From: Flavobacterium branchiarum
GTDB lineage: Bacteria > Bacteroidota > Bacteroidia > Flavobacteriales > Flavobacteriaceae
Direction of reading: 5' to 3'
Assembly (NCBI RefSeq): GCF_030409845.1
Contig: NZ_JAUFQQ010000003.1
Location: 496,001 to 560,000 of the forward strand
DNA length: 64,000 bases
The translations under genes and the position numbers were made by a program. Positions 63,941 through 64,000 of the stretch are shown here, piece by piece (positions within the stretch are counted from its first letter, which is position 1; each line of letters opens with the position of its first letter). The notes under the pieces were generated by a model, which saw only the letters and a program-made list of their open reading frames with translations, did not search any database and was not told where the DNA came from.

Positions 63941-64000
63941 TTAAAACTCGAGTTTCTTCTTACGTAGTTCAAAGTTCTGACCTAGATACACACGACGTAC
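63941..64000 (-). CDS. lptB: LptB C-terminus (LPS export ABC ATPase), partial
   Basis: The minus-strand frame reads VRRVYLGQNFELRKKKLEF then TAA (63943-63941). The VYLG..F.L ending is characteristic of LptB, the ATPase that drives lipopolysaccharide transport from the inner membrane. Only 19 residues are in the window, so the call rests on this terminal signature. Confidence 0.7.
   Translation of the reverse strand, partial: VRRVYLGQNFELRKKKLEF

Overview
The window is Bacteroidota DNA, most likely from a Flavobacteriaceae host close to Flavobacterium. The promoters have the Bacteroidota -7 box TAnnTTTG, the flanking chromosomal genes are strongly AT-rich, and the conjugation genes belong to the Bacteroides-type TraA-TraJ set. 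About the first 51.3 kb is part of an integrative conjugative element (ICE) of the CTnDOT class. The last 12.5 kb is chromosome. No rRNA, tRNA or CRISPR array was seen.

Layout of the ICE. Positions 1-4703 (minus strand) hold the transfer genes traJ, traI, traG, traF and traE. Positions 4963-17327 (plus strand) are a dense defence island inserted between traE and traD. It is one tightly packed operon: half-size hsdS, hsdM, hsdS, a CBASS pair (CD-NTase plus a SLATT two-helix membrane protein), a catalytically degenerate long Argonaute overlapping a two-helix membrane protein, hsdR, and a YgjP-like metallopeptidase. Positions 17360-19497 carry traD, traC, traB and traA. Positions 19498-20195 hold the divergent tra/mob control region and the probable oriT. 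mobA and mobB follow, then an SDR/Crp cargo pair, then mobC. Positions 25815-35771 are cargo: an AraC regulator, an RND efflux operon, small envelope proteins, a patatin and an RteC paralogue. Positions 35779-41584 hold a very large methylase-helicase and a DUF1896 protein. Positions 41787-44912 are an arsenic operon with an unusual metallophosphoesterase and GcvH-like protein. Positions 44961-51253 match the CTnDOT excision module: topoisomerase (Exc), DUF3945 (Orf3), two excisionase-type HTH proteins (Xis2d and Xis2c) and RteC, followed by an ORF6N protein. No integrase, RteA or RteB is present, so the element must continue to the left or be incomplete.

Chromosome. Positions 51596-59756 are a surface polysaccharide cluster: five glycosyl/acyl transferases, a Wzy-type polymerase and a WcaJ-type initiating transferase. 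Then come a DUF4105 (Lnb-like) protein, a PorV/PorQ-family protein, phosphatidylserine synthase, a GH25 lysozyme, an intergenic repeat element and the end of lptB.

How it fits together. The backbone operons of the ICE (traA, traE, mobC, DUF1896/helicase, DUF3945/topB, xis2c) share an undocumented-looking promoter layout. Four GGC-centred repeats are phased at 10 bp, and a -7 box lies at a fixed distance. None was found in front of the cargo or defence genes. The likely binder is one of the two excisionase-like HTH proteins, which would tie excision to mobilisation and transfer. The defence island has its own ordinary tandem promoters, so it would be expressed while the ICE is quiescent. The most interesting content is this island: a type I restriction system with two further two-gene modules, each a nucleic-acid or signal sensor plus a two-helix membrane protein, placed between hsdS and hsdR.
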